DNA of 64,000 bases from Stappia sediminis (GTDB lineage Bacteria > Pseudomonadota > Alphaproteobacteria > Rhizobiales > Stappiaceae). Within the stretch, counting starts at the first letter, position 1. Each line of letters starts with the position of its first letter. The notes beneath the pieces are model-generated. The model was not told the origin of the DNA, did not search any database, and saw nothing but the letters and a program-made list of their open reading frames with translations. The position numbers and the translations under genes are program-made. The stretch is from contig NZ_WUMV01000003.1 in assembly GCF_009826895.1 (NCBI RefSeq), positions 434,001 to 498,000 of the forward strand, read 5' to 3'. Of this stretch, positions 31,564 to 40,681 are shown piece after piece.

Positions 31564-32183
31564 GCGCTGACAACACAACCGGCGAAAGCGCGCGCAAGCG
31601 CCGCCTGCCCGTCGTGGCTCTCCTGCCGCTTGTCGTTTTCGCGGCGCTGGCAGGCCTCTTCCTCGTCCAGCTTCTGGACGGCGGCGACACGAGCGAGGTG
31701 CCTTCCGCGCTGATCGGCAAGCCAGCGCCGGAGTTCTCGCTCGCGCCCGTTCCGGAGCTGGAACGCGCCGGCGAACAGGTGGCAGGCCTTTCGCGCGCGG
31801 ACCTGCTCGGGCACGTCAGCGTGGTGAATGTCTTCGCCTCATGGTGCGTGCCGTGCCGGCAGGAACATCCGCTGCTGGAGCGGCTGTCGCAGGATGATCG
31901 GGTGCAGGTGGTCGGCATCAACTACAAGGACAAGCCGGAGAACGCGCGCCGCTTCCTCGGCAGCCTCGGCAACCCCTATGCCCTCATCGGCGCCGACGAG
32001 GCCGGGCGCGCCACGATCGACTGGGGCGTCTACGGCGTGCCGGAGACCTTTATCGTCGATGCGGGCGGTACCATCCGCTTCAAGTTCATCGGCCCGCTCT
32101 CGGAAGAAACCTACGCGAGCACCTTTCTGCCGGAACTCGAAAAAGTGATCGCCTCGCCCGCGGGCACGTCAGCCGGTTCCTGA
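31560..32183 (+). CDS. ccmG: Cytochrome c biogenesis thiol:disulfide oxidoreductase CcmG/DsbE
   Basis: This 207-residue protein has an N-terminal membrane anchor (about residues 16-39) and a periplasmic thioredoxin fold with active site WCVPC (Cys96, Cys99). The conserved GVPETFIVD (cis-Pro) follows. It reduces apocytochrome c thiols before heme attachment. It is coupled to ccmD by a four-base overlap and ends the ccmCDG operon. Confidence 0.95.
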   Translation: MSADNTTGESARKRRLPVVALLPLVVFAALAGLFLVQLLDGGDTSEVPSALIGKPAPEFSLAPVPELERAGEQVAGLSRADLLGHVSVVNVFASWCVPCRQEHPLLERLSQDDRVQVVGINYKDKPENARRFLGSLGNPYALIGADEAGRATIDWGVYGVPETFIVDAGGTIRFKFIGPLSEETYASTFLPELEKVIASPAGTSAGS

Positions 32184-32353
32184 TTGCCCGAAACCTCAGG
32201 AAAACCGTTGTTTTAATGTTGCCTTGAGCGACAGCCGGCGGGATTCGCGGTAAACTGCCGTCATCGTCTCACCGGCTCGTGACTCGTCTCGGCTGCCCTG
32301 CTTGCATATCCTTTATTCAACCGAGCGAACCAAGATCGTAAGCAGGACTTTCG

Positions 32354-33082
32354 ATGGGAATATTCAACGCTTCCGCCCGGTTAGGGGCGGCAATATTGAG
32401 TTTGGCAATGATTTTCAGCGTACCGGCAAGCGCCGGCGAAACGGCAGTGCTTGAGTTGTTCACAAGTCAAGGGTGTTCATCTTGCCCGCCGGCGGACAAG
32501 CTCCTTGAGAAGGTTGCCGATCAACCGGGAATCGTGGCGCTTTCCTTCCCGGTGGATTACTGGGACTACCTGGGGTGGCGGGACACACTGGCCTCCCCCG
32601 CCTACAGCGCACGCCAGCGCGGCTATGCGGAGCGGCGTGGCGACCGTTCGGTCTATACACCGCAGATCGTCGTGAACGGCGGCCCGCATATGGTCGGCTC
32701 CGACGCGCGGGCCATCGCGGCCCATCTTCGCGCCGCTTCCGCCATGCCTTGCGACGTGGATGTAAAGGCCGCGGGCGAACTGATCGAGATCGAGATCGAC
32801 GGCGACCTGCCGGAGGGCACCAAATCCGCGACCGTCTTCTTCCTCTTCGTCGACAGCAGCGAGACCGTGCAGATCGGCAGGGGCGAGAACACGGGCCGAA
32901 CCATCACCTATACGAATATCGTGCGGGACATGCGCGCCGTCGGTATGTGGAAAGGCGGAAAGGCGAGTTTCAGCCTGCCGGCCAGCGAACTCGAGCGCAT
33001 GAAGACGGACCGGTTCGCGGCCCTTGTCCAGATCGAGGAGCGGGGCAGGCCGGGCCCGATTCTGGGTGCCGCGATCCACTGA
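32354..33082 (+). CDS. DUF1223 thioredoxin-like exported protein
   Basis: This 242-residue protein has a signal peptide ending VPASAG (about residue 28). A thioredoxin-like domain follows, with ELFTSQGCSSCPPAD and the pair Cys41/Cys44. Further DUF1223 landmarks are YWDYLGWRD and VYTPQIVVNG. The CxxC pair suggests a redox role in the periplasm, but no reaction is known. In many Rhizobiales this family sits near acnA or ccm genes. Here it follows ccmG by 170 bases and ends at a clear terminator. Confidence 0.88.
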   Translation: MGIFNASARLGAAILSLAMIFSVPASAGETAVLELFTSQGCSSCPPADKLLEKVADQPGIVALSFPVDYWDYLGWRDTLASPAYSARQRGYAERRGDRSVYTPQIVVNGGPHMVGSDARAIAAHLRAASAMPCDVDVKAAGELIEIEIDGDLPEGTKSATVFFLFVDSSETVQIGRGENTGRTITYTNIVRDMRAVGMWKGGKASFSLPASELERMKTDRFAALVQIEERGRPGPILGAAIH

Positions 33083-33129
33083 GGCTGCCGCAAGGCAACG
33101 TGATCCGGACCTTGAAGCGCCGCAATCAG

Positions 33130-33162
33130 ACCGGCGGAATCAGACGGTTCCGCCGGTTTTTC
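33130..33162 (+). terminator. Rho-independent terminator after DUF1223 gene
   Basis: A perfect 10-bp stem (33130-33139 with 33148-33157) and an eight-base loop are followed by TTTT. It lies 47 bases past the stop codon. Confidence 0.85.
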
Positions 33163-33302
33163 CATGGATTGCCGCCCGATTGAGCACATCCCTACCTTGC
33201 GTGAGCGGAAAAAGATGATAGGCCATTGCCAGTTTTCACTGGCGATGCGCCGAATTTCCGTTTCGCGGAGCTCGGCCCTGCCCGGCAAAGAGTGTGGCGT
33301 CG

Positions 33303-34190
33303 ATGGAAGTTCGTCTGCGCATCGCCTTCGGCAGCGTCGTCGTCGGCATCGTCGTTCTGGCGCTGAAATATGTGGCCTATCATTTGACGGGCTCGGTGGC
33401 GCTTTATTCCGACGCGCTTGAATCGGTCGTCAACGTCGCCTCCGCCATCGCAGCACTGGGCGCCGTCTGGTACGCATCGAAACCCGCAGACAGCAACCAC
33501 CCATATGGCCACCACAAGGTGGAATATTTCGCCGCCGTCTTCGTCGGCGTGATGATCGTGCTTGCCGCCCTTTCGATCGCCCGCGAGGCATGGTTCGCCT
33601 TCAACGCGCAAAAGCCGGTCGATTTCACCATCGAAGCGCTCGCCGTCAACGGCGGGGCGAGCCTGATCAACGCGGCCTGGGCCTATGTGCTGATCCGCCA
33701 TGGCCGAAAGGCGCGCTCGCTGGCGCTGGTGGCGGACGGCAAGCACCTCGTCACCGACGTGGTGTCATCCCTTGGCGTCCTTGCAGGCGTGGCGCTGGTG
33801 TTCCTGACGGGGTGGCTCACGCTCGATCCGCTGCTAGGTGCGCTCGTGGCGCTCAACATCCTCTGGTCGGGGTGGCAGCTCGTAAAGGAATCGATCGGCG
33901 GGCTGATGGACGAAGCGGCCTCGCAGGAGGTTCAGGACAAGATCCGCGATATCATTTCCGCGGCGGGCGAAGGCGCGCTGGAAGCGCATGACCTCAGGAC
34001 GAGGCCCGCGGGGCGGGTGACCTTCATCGACTTTCACCTCGTGGTGCCGGCGGAGATGACGGTCGTCGATGCGCATGACATCTGCGACCGGATCGAGGCG
34101 GCGATCGGCGAGGAAGTGGCCGGTGCGAAAACGACGATCCATGTGGAGCCGGAACAGAAGGCCAAGCACTCCGGCATCGTTGTTCTCTAG
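33303..34190 (+). CDS. Cation diffusion facilitator family transporter
   Basis: The ATG at 33303 gives 295 residues. A GTG at 33294 would add three. It has six membrane segments and the CDF metal motifs ALYSDALESVVN (segment 2) and LVADGKHLVTDVVS (segment 5), plus HPYGHHKVE on the cytoplasmic loop. A cytoplasmic C-terminal domain (about 205-295) includes HDLRTRPAGRVTFIDFHLVV. Such proteins export zinc, iron, manganese or related metals by proton exchange. The metal cannot be read here with certainty. Confidence 0.92.
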   Translation: MEVRLRIAFGSVVVGIVVLALKYVAYHLTGSVALYSDALESVVNVASAIAALGAVWYASKPADSNHPYGHHKVEYFAAVFVGVMIVLAALSIAREAWFAFNAQKPVDFTIEALAVNGGASLINAAWAYVLIRHGRKARSLALVADGKHLVTDVVSSLGVLAGVALVFLTGWLTLDPLLGALVALNILWSGWQLVKESIGGLMDEAASQEVQDKIRDIISAAGEGALEAHDLRTRPAGRVTFIDFHLVVPAEMTVVDAHDICDRIEAAIGEEVAGAKTTIHVEPEQKAKHSGIVVL

Positions 34191-34208
34191 CGGTTGCCCA
34201 AAAGAAAA

Positions 34209-34258
34209 GGCCCGGGACGGATTCGTTCCGGGCCAAGTTCGAGGGCGGCTGCACCCTC
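34209..34258. terminator. Two hairpins between convergent CDF and amt genes
   Basis: A GGCCCGG...CCGGGCC hairpin (34209-34234) and a GAGGG...CCCTC hairpin (34241-34258) fill the 90-base gap between the two converging genes. They could end transcription from both sides. Confidence 0.65.
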
Positions 34259-34280
34259 AGGGAGAACATTTAAAGCCGCT

Positions 34281-35495
34281 TCAGCGACCGATATCATGCT
34301 CGGGCGAGGCGCCGATCTTGTGGATGGAAAGGTCCGCGCCGCGCCGCTCTTCTTCGGGCGACAGGCGTATGCCCTGGATTGCCTTCAGCACGCCGTAGAC
34401 GAGATATCCGGCGGCGAAGGCGAAGACGACGCCGGCGAACGTGCCGATGACCTGCGAGGCGAAGCTGACGCCGCCGATGCCGCCCATCGTCTCCAGCCCG
34501 AAGACGCCGGCCGCGATGCCGCCCCAGGCGCCGCAGATGCCATGCAGCGGCCAGACGCCGAGCACATCGTCCACTTTCAGCTTGAGTTGGCACCACTCGA
34601 AGCCCTTGACGAAGATCGCGCCCGCGACGCCGCCGACGAGAAGGCTGCCGAGCGGGTGCATGACGTCCGAGCCCGCGCAAACCGCGACAAGCCCGGCGAG
34701 CGCGCCGTTGTGGACGAAGCCGGGATCGTTGCGCCCGACGACAAGCGCGACCAGAATGCCGCCGACCATGGCCATGAGCGAATTGAGCGCGACGAGGCCG
34801 GAGATGGCCTCCAGCGAGCCGGCCGTCATCACGTTGAAGCCGAACCAGCCGACGCACAGGAGCCAGGAGCCGAGCGCAAGCCAGGGCAGCGAGGACGGAG
34901 GGATGCCGATAGCCCTGCCATCCGCCGTGTAGCGGCCGAGGCGCGCGCCCAGATGAAGCACCGCGCCAAGGGCAATCCAGCCGCCGACCGCATGGACGAC
35001 GACGGAGCCCGCGAAGTCATGGAACGGTGCGCCGAAAGCGGCCTCCAGCCAGCCCTGGAAGCCGAAATTGCCGTTCCAGACGATGCCTTCGAAGAAGGGA
35101 TAGGCAAGGCCTACGAGAGCGAGTGTCGCCAGGCACTGGGGCACGAACTTCATGCGTTCCGCAATACCACCCGAGACGATTGCCGGAATCGCGGCGGCGA
35201 AGGTGGTGAGAAAAAAGAACTTCACGAGCGTCAGGCCCTGAAGCTCGAAACCGCCGCCGTTCTCACCCGAAAGCGTGGCCGCGCTTGCAAGGAAGGTCGT
35301 GCCATAGGCGATCGTGTAGCCGATGATGAAATAGGCGAGCGTGGACAGCGCGAAATCGACGAGGATCTTTACGAGCGCGTTCACCTGATTCTTGTGCCTG
35401 ACCGAGCCAACCTCCAGAAACGCGAAGCCGCCGTGCATGGCAAAGACCAGTATCGCGCCCAAAAGCACGAAAAAGACGTTTGCACCCTCGTTCAT
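34281..35495 (-). CDS. amt: Ammonium transporter (second Amt paralogue)
   Basis: The ATG at 35495 follows AGGGGG and gives 404 residues with 11 predicted membrane segments and no cleaved signal peptide. Amt landmarks are GGFAFLEVG, DFAGSVVVHAVGG, GWFGFNVMTAG, HNGALAGLVAVCAG and HGICGAWGGIAAG, which include the twin-His pore positions. It differs clearly from the neighbouring AmtB. A sigma-54-like promoter at 35550-35565 suggests nitrogen control independent of glnK-amtB. It may have a different affinity or a sensing role. Confidence 0.93.
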   Translation of the reverse strand: MNEGANVFFVLLGAILVFAMHGGFAFLEVGSVRHKNQVNALVKILVDFALSTLAYFIIGYTIAYGTTFLASAATLSGENGGGFELQGLTLVKFFFLTTFAAAIPAIVSGGIAERMKFVPQCLATLALVGLAYPFFEGIVWNGNFGFQGWLEAAFGAPFHDFAGSVVVHAVGGWIALGAVLHLGARLGRYTADGRAIGIPPSSLPWLALGSWLLCVGWFGFNVMTAGSLEAISGLVALNSLMAMVGGILVALVVGRNDPGFVHNGALAGLVAVCAGSDVMHPLGSLLVGGVAGAIFVKGFEWCQLKLKVDDVLGVWPLHGICGAWGGIAAGVFGLETMGGIGGVSFASQVIGTFAGVVFAFAAGYLVYGVLKAIQGIRLSPEEERRGADLSIHKIGASPEHDIGR

Positions 35496-35549
35496 AAAAC
35501 AATGCCCCCTGCCGTTTCGCCGTTTGCCGGCATTTCGGGCAGATACGAA

Positions 35550-35565
35550 TTCAAGAGGCATGCCA
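35550..35565 (-). promoter_or_regulatory. Sigma-54-like promoter of amt
   Basis: Read on the minus strand the element is TGGCATG-N4-TTGAA, close to the -24/-12 consensus TGGCACG-N4-TTGCA, with the -24 GG intact. It lies 55 bases upstream of the amt start. Confidence 0.55.
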
Positions 35566-35693
35566 TTTGGGCAAGGTGCCGTTTCCGTCGGCAAACGCAG
35601 CGTCAGTTCGTATCGATTTGCGGCGAAGGATCGCATTTGCCAAAAAACGAGGCACATTCGCTAGGCAAACTGGCGAATACGCAGGCAAACGTG

Positions 35694-35752
35694 AAAAAGG
35701 CCCCGGCGCATGGCCGGGGCCGAAGGTAGCGCTTTCCGGATCGGGAAAGCGC
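35694..35752 (-). terminator. Rho-independent terminator of glnK-amtB
   Basis: On the minus strand a 9-bp GC stem (arms 35713-35721 and 35699-35707) is followed by TTTTT (35698-35694). A second hairpin, with arms 35729-35737 and 35744-35752, lies between it and the amtB stop. Confidence 0.88.
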
Positions 35753-35774
35753 GACGGGTAGAGATGTTGCGGTG

Positions 35775-37121
35775 TCAGACGCGCTGGCTGCCGACGCCGA
35801 ACTCCGGATAGGCTTCCACGCCGATTTCCGCCTTGTCGAGGCCGAGCGCCTCTTCCTCTACGGAAACGCGGATGCCGATGGTGGCCTTGAGGATGAGCCA
35901 GATCACCAGGCTCGCGACAAAGGCGAAGACGCCGTAGGAGACGATGCCGACGATCTGCGTGCCGAAGCTGGTGCCGTCGTTGGTGAGCGGCACGGCCAGC
36001 GTGCCCCAGATGCCGGCGACAAGGTGGACCGGAATGGCGCCGACCACATCGTCGATCTTCAGCTTGTCGAGCAGCGGCACGACGATGACGACGATGATGC
36101 CGCCGATGCCGCCGATGACGACCGCCATGAAGATGCTGGGCATCAGCGGCTCCGCCGTGATGGACACGAGGCCGGCCAGAGCGCCGTTGAGCGCCATGGT
36201 GATGTCGACCTTCTTGTACATGATCTGCGTCGCGACGATGGCGACCACAACGCCGGCTGCTGCGGCAGCGTTCGTGTTCACGAAGATGCGGGCGACTGAC
36301 GAAGCGTCCGCCATGGTGCCCATGGCAAGCTGCGAGCCGCCGTTGAAGCCGAACCAGCCGAGCCACAGGACGAAGGTGCCGAGCGTGGCGAGCGGCATCG
36401 ACGAGCCTGGAAGGGCATGGACCTGACCGTCCGCACCGAACTTGCCTTTACGCGCGCCAAGCACGAGGACGCCGGCGAGAGCGGCCCAGCCGCCGACCGA
36501 GTGCACGAGCGTGGAGCCCGCGAAATCGGAAAAGCCCATCTCGGAGAGCCAGCCCGCGCCCCACTGCCAGGAACCGGCGATCGGATAGATGAAGCCGGTG
36601 AGAATGACCGTGAAGATCAGGAACGGCCAAAGCTTGATGCGCTCGGCCAAGGTGCCCGAGACGATGGATGCCGTGGTCGCGCAGAAGACGAGCTGGAAGA
36701 AGAAGTCGGAAGCCGCCGCATAGTCGCCCGGATCGGCGTCGGGAGCGGGGATCGCCTTCGGCGTGAACGAGCCGATGAAGCCGCCGTCGACACCGTCGTA
36801 CATGAGGTTGTAGCCGAAGATCCAGAACATCAGCGAGGCGATGGAATAAAGGGCGATGTTCTTCAGGCACTGCATCGACACGTTCTTGGAGCGGACAAGG
36901 CCGGCCTCGAGCATGGCGAAGCCCGCCGCCATGAACATGACGAGGAAGCCGCCGATCAAAAACAGGAGCGTGTTGAAGATATAGGCCGTGTCGGCGGCCG
37001 CTGCGAATTCGACCGCAGCGGTTTCGGCAGCGGCAGCGGTGGTGTCCTGGGCGAGCGCCGGGTCGAGGCCGACGAGCACGCCACCGACCGCTGCGGCTGT
37101 AAGGAGGGTGAGGTTCTTCAT
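35775..37121 (-). CDS. amtB: Ammonium transporter AmtB
   Basis: The ATG at 37121 gives 448 residues with a cleavable signal peptide ending ALAQ (about residue 25) and 11 membrane segments, the standard AmtB plan. Motifs include GFAMLEAGLVR, DFAGSTLVHSVGGWAAL (first pore His), GWFGFNGGS and the second pore His in IPVHLVAGIWG. It starts 27 bases after the glnK stop, so glnK-amtB is an operon. GlnK blocks the channel when nitrogen is plentiful. The upstream start at 37151 is not needed. Confidence 0.96.
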   Translation of the reverse strand: MKNLTLLTAAAVGGVLVGLDPALAQDTTAAAAETAAVEFAAAADTAYIFNTLLFLIGGFLVMFMAAGFAMLEAGLVRSKNVSMQCLKNIALYSIASLMFWIFGYNLMYDGVDGGFIGSFTPKAIPAPDADPGDYAAASDFFFQLVFCATTASIVSGTLAERIKLWPFLIFTVILTGFIYPIAGSWQWGAGWLSEMGFSDFAGSTLVHSVGGWAALAGVLVLGARKGKFGADGQVHALPGSSMPLATLGTFVLWLGWFGFNGGSQLAMGTMADASSVARIFVNTNAAAAAGVVVAIVATQIMYKKVDITMALNGALAGLVSITAEPLMPSIFMAVVIGGIGGIIVVIVVPLLDKLKIDDVVGAIPVHLVAGIWGTLAVPLTNDGTSFGTQIVGIVSYGVFAFVASLVIWLILKATIGIRVSVEEEALGLDKAEIGVEAYPEFGVGSQRV

Positions 37122-37147
37122 GGGAGTTTCCTTCGGTAGTCGTGCGG

Positions 37148-37507
<360 letters not shown>

Positions 37508-37596
37508 TTAACTTTCTCCGCCGGCGCCTCTTGCGGACCGGCTTTGTTCAACCCGGCCGCCGGAAGCGGCGGGAAAGGCCGATGCCCATGCGTTAT

Positions 37597-37612
37597 TTCA
37601 AGGACCGTGCCA
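37597..37612 (-). promoter_or_regulatory. Sigma-54-like promoter of glnK-amtB
   Basis: On the minus strand the element reads TGGCACG-N4-TTGAA, matching the -24 box exactly and the -12 box except for GA in place of GC. It lies 111 bases upstream of glnK. I did not find a convincing NtrC site in the gap 37487-37888. Confidence 0.65.
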
Positions 37613-37806
37613 ACTCGGCAAATGTGGGCGAAATCAGAGGCGTTACGGGATTTCTCAGCGCGATTCGGCGTGGATTCTCAAGGCGCTATACTGCAGCGCA
37701 ATATTCCCGGCGGGGGGAGTATGGCTGGGAGGCTTCGACTTGCTTGATTGCCTAAATTTTGAGCAAATTAAAATTGCAGATATGATTAAACAATATGCAA
37801 ATCATA

Positions 37807-37826
37807 CGTAAATGCATGTTTACGTA
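37807..37826. promoter_or_regulatory. ACGTAAA-N6-TTTACGT palindrome upstream of AEC gene
   Basis: A perfect 7-base inverted repeat with a six-base spacer lies in an AT-rich stretch 63 bases upstream of the AEC transporter start. Its size and place fit an operator for a dimeric regulator. The regulator is unknown. Confidence 0.35.
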
Positions 37827-37888
37827 GCGGCCAATCTCGGGAAGATCGGCAGAGAGCCATTCAAGCGGGAAAATGCCGGGAGACACGG

Positions 37889-38890
37889 ATGCAGGAACTT
37901 CTCGGCCATCTTTTCAACGTGATCGGTCCGGTGTTCCTTTGCGCGGCATGCGGCTTTGCCCTTGTGAAGGCGAAGATGCCTTTCGACACCTCGAGCGCTT
38001 TCCACGAAAGCGAAGGCGCTTTCGTGATAAGAAATCGCTCCAGGATCAATATGTTGGAGCATATTCTCGTCGTCAAAACAGCTATGTTTTGACGGAATAT
38101 GCTCTAGGTGGTCACATCCGTGGTCACGACGATTGCGGTTCCGGCGCTGCTGATATCGCATTTGTCCGAGCAGCATGTTTCCTTCGAAAAGCTCGCGGCA
38201 TTCACCGGCCTTGCCGCGCTGGCGATCGGCACGGTCGGGGTTCTGGCTGCGATCGTGCTTCGCCTTATGGGCTTGTCCGTGCGCACCTATACCGGCGCAA
38301 TGATGCTTGCCAATGTCGGAAATGTCGGCCTGCCGGTCTGCTCGCTCGCCTTCGGCGAAGAAGGGCTCTCCTATGCCATGGGCTTTTACATCGTCGTGGT
38401 CATCGGTGTTTTCACGGTAGGCGAATGGATACCCCAGGGCACGATGAGCCTTTCCCGCCTCGCCAGCTCGCCGATGTTCTATTCGGTCGTCATCGGGGTC
38501 GGCCTGATGGCGTTCGACCTGAAGCTGCCCGCAATCCTGAGCGACACCTTGTCGATCCTGGGAGGAGCGGCGATCCCGCTGATGCTGATCACGCTCGGCG
38601 TCACCATCGCCTCGCTGACGCTTGAAAACGTGCGGCGCGGAGCGGTTCTTTCGCTCCTGCATCTGGCACTTGCCGGCGGCGTCGCGGCAACGGTTGTCGC
38701 GCTTGCGGGCCTGACCGGCACGGCGCGGGCGATCTTCATCCTGCAAAGCCTGATGCCGTGCTCCGTCTTTTCCTACCTCATGGCGATGAAGCACATGCCG
38801 GAAAACGGGCCGGACGTGGCGAGCCTCGTGCTTGTCTCCACGTTGCTCACGATCGTCGTGCTGCCGCTCGCCCTGACCTACTGGATATGA
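37889..38890 (+). pseudogene. AEC-family transporter gene interrupted by a palindromic repeat
   Basis: The first 36 codons (MQELLGHLFNVIGP...MPFDTSS) and the part from 38108 on (VVTSVVTTIAVPALLISHL...) are the two pieces of one AEC (auxin efflux carrier) membrane transporter. Between them lies a 111-bp insert, 37997-38107. The insert is 37 codons long, so the frame is kept, but it adds stop codons TGA (38090) and TAG (38105). Removing it restores one open frame of 296 codons. The downstream part could still be translated from a GTG at 38108, but would lack the first membrane helix. An intact paralogue lies at 47098-48051. Confidence 0.82.
37997..38107. repeat. RIME-like double-palindrome element, 111 bp
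   Basis: The element has two palindromes. The first pairs CACGAAAGC with GCTTTCGTG, at about 38003-38026. The second pairs GAGCATATTC with GAATATGCTC and inside it GTCAAAA with TTTTGAC, at about 38057-38104. Size and two-palindrome plan resemble the rhizobial intergenic mosaic elements of the RIME1 type (about 106 bp). Here it lies inside a coding region. No target-site duplication is obvious. Confidence 0.75.
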
Positions 38891-38903
38891 CCTGCAACCC
38901 CGG

Positions 38904-39455
38904 TTAGCCGGAGAAACCGCCGTCCGCGAGATAGGCGGCCTCGGCCTCGGTCGTCTTGCGGCCAAGAACCTCGTTGCGGTGAGGGAAGCGGCCGAAGCGG
39001 CGGATTACGTCAAGGTGGATGAGCGCGTAGAGCTGTTCGTTTTCCCTGCCGTTGCGGCGGAAAAGATCGACCGAACGCTCTTGCGCGGCAATATCCTCCG
39101 TATGCTCGAACGGCAGGTAGAAGAAGGTGCGGGCTTCCTTGGGAAATGCCAGGTCGAAGCCTTCGTCCACGGCGCGCGTCGCAACCTCCAGCGCTTTCGC
39201 ATCGCCCGAAAAGGCGCGCGGCGAGCCGCGGAAGATGTTGCGCGGGAACTGGTCGAGCAGGATGATGAGCGCCAGAGCCGAATGCGGCGCATTCGCCCAA
39301 TCGTCGAGATCGCCGTTCAGGCCGGCCTCAACCGCACTGGAAAAACGCGTCCGGATCTCCTTGTCGAAAGCGTCGTTCCTTGCGAACCATTTGGACGGAC
39401 CGGCCCGCCACCAGAAATCCAGAACTTCGAAAGGCGAGGGAAGGCTCATGCTCAT
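38904..39455 (-). CDS. DUF924-family protein
   Basis: This 183-residue protein matches DUF924. It has the early VLDFWWRAGPSKWFARNDAFD, the core ALIILLDQFPRNIFRGSPRAFS, and the late FYLPFEHTEDIAAQERSVDLF and RRFGRFPHRNEVLGR. It is all-helical and soluble with no signal peptide. The function of the family is not established. It converges with the broken AEC gene, 13 bases apart, and is divergent from tusA. Confidence 0.92.
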   Translation of the reverse strand: MSMSLPSPFEVLDFWWRAGPSKWFARNDAFDKEIRTRFSSAVEAGLNGDLDDWANAPHSALALIILLDQFPRNIFRGSPRAFSGDAKALEVATRAVDEGFDLAFPKEARTFFYLPFEHTEDIAAQERSVDLFRRNGRENEQLYALIHLDVIRRFGRFPHRNEVLGRKTTEAEAAYLADGGFSG

Positions 39456-39538
39456 CGGGCCGACTCTGATCTTATTAAGGTCTTTTCGAATATGGCGATT
39501 CCGAACTATATAGCAGCATACTTTCCGCCATGGGGCCG

Positions 39539-39772
39539 ATGTTGAGCGAAAACGATCTTCACCTCGATTTGAAAGGGCTGAAATGCCCGCTGCCGGTGCT
39601 CAAGGCACGCAAGGCCATGTCGCGGCTCTCAACCGGGGCTCGGGTCTCGATCGAGGCGACCGACCCGCTGGCGACCATCGACATTCCCCACTTCTGCAAG
39701 GAGGCAGGCCACCGGCTTCTCTCCCAGGAAGTGGACGGCGAATTGTCGCGCTTCGTGATCGAAAAAGGCTGA
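39539..39772 (+). CDS. tusA: TusA-family sulfurtransferase
   Basis: The ATG at 39539 gives 77 residues. An ATG at 39530 would add three. The TusA fold is marked by LKCPLPVLKARKAM, whose Cys carries the persulfide, and by DPLATIDIPHFCKEAGH. TusA-like proteins pass sulfur to tRNA thiolation, molybdenum cofactor or dissimilatory sulfur pathways. Which of these applies is not shown by the neighbours. It converges with phhB, eight bases apart. Confidence 0.88.
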   Translation: MLSENDLHLDLKGLKCPLPVLKARKAMSRLSTGARVSIEATDPLATIDIPHFCKEAGHRLLSQEVDGELSRFVIEKG

Positions 39773-39780
39773 TCGGTCAG

Positions 39781-40074
39781 CTATTCGCCCGCGAGCCTGT
39801 CGATGGCCCTTGCGAGTTTCACATCGAGTTCCGTAAGTCCGCCTGCGTCGTGGGTCGAAAGCGTGACGACGACCGTCCTGTAGACATTCGACCATTCGGG
39901 ATGGTGGTTCATCTTTTCGGCCCTCAAGGCGACCTTCGTCATGAAGCCGAAAGCCTCGACGAAGTTCTTGAATTCGAAGGTCCTTGTGATGGCGTCCCGC
40001 CCCTCGACGGGCGACCAGCCCTTGAGGGTATCGAGCGCTTCGGCGCGGGTATTCCGGTCCAGCAATTCGGCCAT
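39781..40074 (-). CDS. phhB: 4a-hydroxytetrahydrobiopterin dehydratase
   Basis: This 97-residue protein is a pterin-4a-carbinolamine dehydratase with the active-site segment [12 protein letters not shown] and the C-terminal LAR.ID helix. It recycles the pterin cofactor of phenylalanine hydroxylase. No hydroxylase gene is nearby, as is common in rhizobia, where the protein may have another role. It is convergent with tusA. Confidence 0.92.
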   Translation of the reverse strand: MAELLDRNTRAEALDTLKGWSPVEGRDAITRTFEFKNFVEAFGFMTKVALRAEKMNHHPEWSNVYRTVVVTLSTHDAGGLTELDVKLARAIDRLAGE

Positions 40075-40169
40075 TCGCTTTCTCCCGTTGCGTCGTTACG
40101 CCCCTTTCCCCACATGAGCTTGATTGGATATCCTACTCCAACAGCGGGCAAGAGAAGGTCGATCATCCA

Positions 40170-40634
40170 ATGTACTCCGTCCTGTTCGTCTGCCTTGGCA
40201 ACATCTGCCGCTCGCCGCTGGCGGAAGGAATTTTCCGCCACGAGGCGCAAGCAGCCGGACTGGAGCGCGATGTCGCGGCCGATTCCGCCGGTACGGGCGC
40301 GTGGCACATCGGCAAGGCGCCCGACCCGCGCTCGATCGGTATCGCGCACCGGCACGGGATCGATATTACGGGACTGAGGGCACGGCAGGTAAGCGCCGAG
40401 GATTTCTCCCGTTTCGATCTTATCCTCGCGATGGACGGCTCCAACCTTGCCGCGCTCGAACGCCTGCGGCCCGCAAACGGGAGCGCCGAGCTTCGCCGGT
40501 TTCTCGCGGTGGACGTGCCCGACCCCTATTATGGCGGGGATGACGGTTTCACGGATGTCTACCGGATGGTCCGGGGCGGCTCGCTTGCGCTGATCGATGA
40601 AATTCGCGCACGAAACGGAACCGTGGCGGGGTAG
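40170..40634 (+). CDS. Low-molecular-weight protein-tyrosine phosphatase
   Basis: This 154-residue protein has the P-loop CLGNICRS at 8-15 (nucleophile Cys8, Arg14) and the general-acid segment DVPDPYYGG in the C-terminal third. Those are the hallmarks of the family. It probably removes phosphate from tyrosine or arginine residues in the cytoplasm. No tyrosine kinase or exopolysaccharide operon is adjacent, so its target is unknown. The host-attachment-type gene follows 47 bases later. Confidence 0.93.
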   Translation: MYSVLFVCLGNICRSPLAEGIFRHEAQAAGLERDVAADSAGTGAWHIGKAPDPRSIGIAHRHGIDITGLRARQVSAEDFSRFDLILAMDGSNLAALERLRPANGSAELRRFLAVDVPDPYYGGDDGFTDVYRMVRGGSLALIDEIRARNGTVAG

Positions 40635-40681
40635 AAACTGTTGGGCTTTGAGCCTGGCACCGAAAACAAGGAGGACATGAC

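Noticed and set aside
34194-35729. 511-codon open frame on the plus strand over amt
   Set aside because: Antisense shadow. It also runs through hairpins and the sigma-54-like promoter.
37889-38107. Frameshift or sequencing error as cause of the broken AEC gene
   Set aside because: The break is explained fully by a 111-bp palindromic insert whose removal restores the frame.
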